NCBI GenBank assembly: GCA_964371745.1
Contig: CAYJNS010000056.1
Span: 1-7,119 of the forward strand
Reading direction: 5' to 3'
DNA from: CAKOSP01 sp964371745
GTDB taxonomy: Bacteria > Bacillota_I > Bacilli_A > RF39 > UBA660
DNA: 7,119 nucleotides
Part shown: in pieces, positions 6,500-7,119 of the stretch
How the letters are laid out: every line of letters begins with the position of its first letter
How positions within the stretch are numbered: position 1 is the stretch's first letter
Translations under genes and position numbers: made by a program
The notes under the pieces: generated by a model
Told to the model about the DNA's origin: nothing
What the model saw: the letters and a program-made list of their open reading frames with translations, nothing else
Database searches by the model: none

Positions 6500-6529
6500 T
6501 TGTAAAATTAGTGTAAGATAGTATATAAT
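6500..6529 (+). promoter_or_regulatory. Promoter of the 169-aa gene
   Basis: A perfect TATAAT (6524-6529) is preceded, 18 bases upstream, by TTGTAA (6500-6505), which keeps the TTG core. The predicted start near 6536 gives a leader of about 25 bases with AGGAG at 6551-6555. This promoter and the minus-strand one diverge from within the same 125-base gap. Confidence 0.7.
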
Positions 6530-6560
6530 AAAATAAATGTAAAATATTTTAGGAGTAAAA

Positions 6561-7070
6561 ATGAATGTTATAAATAAAGTAATTATTGATGAAAAAAATT
6601 GTTCAATTGTTTTTAAAAGTGATAAATCAATTCTTAGATTCTTTTTAAGTGGAAATGGTGATATTTATATAGCTTCTGGAATCTTTACTTCTGATAATGA
6701 TTTTTATTTATCTGATGATAATATTGTTTCTATAATTATAAATGCTATTGAAGAGTTAAAAAATGATCCGGAAGTTGAATTGCACCAAATAAAGGAAACA
6801 AATTTCGAAATTTTTACAGATGATATATTCAATTGGAAAAGTGATGAATTTAATCCTGAAGGTAAATTTAATACAATGCAAATAAAAAAATATAATAAAG
6901 GAATTATTATATCAATTAATAAAAATATGGATAAACCTGAAAATACTCCATTTGGAACAATAGCTTTTAATACTGATCGGAGTCATAATAGATGCATTGC
7001 TTTAAAATTTGTAAATCTTTTATATTCTATTTTAGATAGTAGAAAAGAGTATGTAAATAAAAAGAAATAA
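6561..7070 (+). CDS. Hypothetical protein, 169 aa, no recognised family
   Basis: I do not recognise this protein. It is a 169-residue, probably cytoplasmic protein with no signal peptide or membrane segment. The first 50 residues alternate hydrophobic and polar residues in short strands (VIIDEKNCSIVFKS, then RFFLSGNGDIYIASG), suggesting a beta sheet. A helix is likely at about 54-69 (NIVSIIINAIEELKND), a further strand pair near 104-118 (MQIKKYNKGIIISIN), and a C-terminal helix near 141-160 (HNRCIALKFVNLLYSILDSR). The pattern resembles small alpha/beta proteins of the kind often found as accessory or immunity genes, but that is only a resemblance in layout. The ATG is fixed by AGGAG five bases upstream (6551-6555), and the gene has its own promoter and a downstream hairpin, so it appears to be a single-gene unit. 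Confidence 0.8.
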   Translation: MNVINKVIIDEKNCSIVFKSDKSILRFFLSGNGDIYIASGIFTSDNDFYLSDDNIVSIIINAIEELKNDPEVELHQIKETNFEIFTDDIFNWKSDEFNPEGKFNTMQIKKYNKGIIISINKNMDKPENTPFGTIAFNTDRSHNRCIALKFVNLLYSILDSRKEYVNKKK

Positions 7071-7092
7071 ATTATACATACTAAAATATAAC

Positions 7093-7115
7093 AAACAAGA
7101 TGTAAATCTTGTTTT
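7093..7115 (+). terminator. Probable terminator of the 169-aa gene
   Basis: AAACAAGAT (7093-7101) and ATCTTGTTT (7106-7114) form a perfect nine-pair stem with a GTAA loop. The T tract is short (7112-7115), then AAAA, and the window ends at 7119, so the full element may not be visible. It lies 22 bases after the stop codon. Confidence 0.65.
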
Positions 7116-7119
7116 AAAA

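Noticed and set aside
1..7119. Mycoplasma-type genetic code with UGA as tryptophan.
   Set aside because: Tryptophans in the genes are coded by TGG (for example in pheS at its GTGW motif), and no frame continues through TGA.
1..7119. CRISPR array, insertion sequence, tRNA or rRNA gene.
   Set aside because: No regularly spaced repeats, no transposase-like protein, no terminal inverted repeats and no tRNA-like cloverleaf were seen.

Overview
The window looks like chromosomal DNA from a low-GC Gram-positive bacterium (Bacillota, perhaps an uncultured Bacilli or Clostridia gut lineage). The signs are very high A+T, strong AGGAGG-type ribosome sites, sigma-A-like promoters, TAA as the stop of all six genes, and a tRNA-sensing T-box leader in front of pheST. 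Tryptophan is read from TGG and no gene needs UGA as a sense codon, so the standard bacterial code applies. The exact genus cannot be set from the sequence alone.

Layout: (1) 94-1101, a divergent ankyrin-repeat protein of unknown role, followed by a weak A/T-rich hairpin. (2) 1149-1365, an extended -10 promoter and a compact phenylalanine-type T-box riboswitch that ends in an intrinsic terminator just before the pheS ribosome site. (3) 1376-4793, pheS and pheT one base apart. They encode both subunits of phenylalanyl-tRNA synthetase, and a strong terminator overlaps the pheT stop. (4) 4818-5750, a new near-consensus promoter driving an unrecognised 291-aa protein. (5) 5727-5762, a fully symmetric A/T hairpin that probably terminates both convergent transcripts. 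(6) 6435-5770 on the minus strand, a five-segment membrane protein of the CmpB-like putative ABC-transporter type IV family. (7) 6436-6560, a divergent promoter region with a GC-rich palindrome between the minus-strand promoter boxes. (8) 6561-7070, an unrecognised 169-aa protein followed by a hairpin at the window edge.

The only well-understood unit is the T-box-pheS-pheT operon. When tRNA-Phe is mostly uncharged, it should bind the leader at a UUC specifier and at the UGGU bulge, favour the antiterminator, and let RNA polymerase run on into pheST. The surrounding genes each seem to have their own promoter or terminator and are functionally unrelated to pheST as far as the sequence shows. 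Three of them (ankyrin protein, 291-aa protein, 169-aa protein) are accessory-looking orphans. I see no mobile element, CRISPR array, tRNA or rRNA gene. I did not find a convincing new multi-gene system. The least ordinary items are the repeat-bearing compact T-box, the two orphan proteins, and the palindrome in the divergent promoter.
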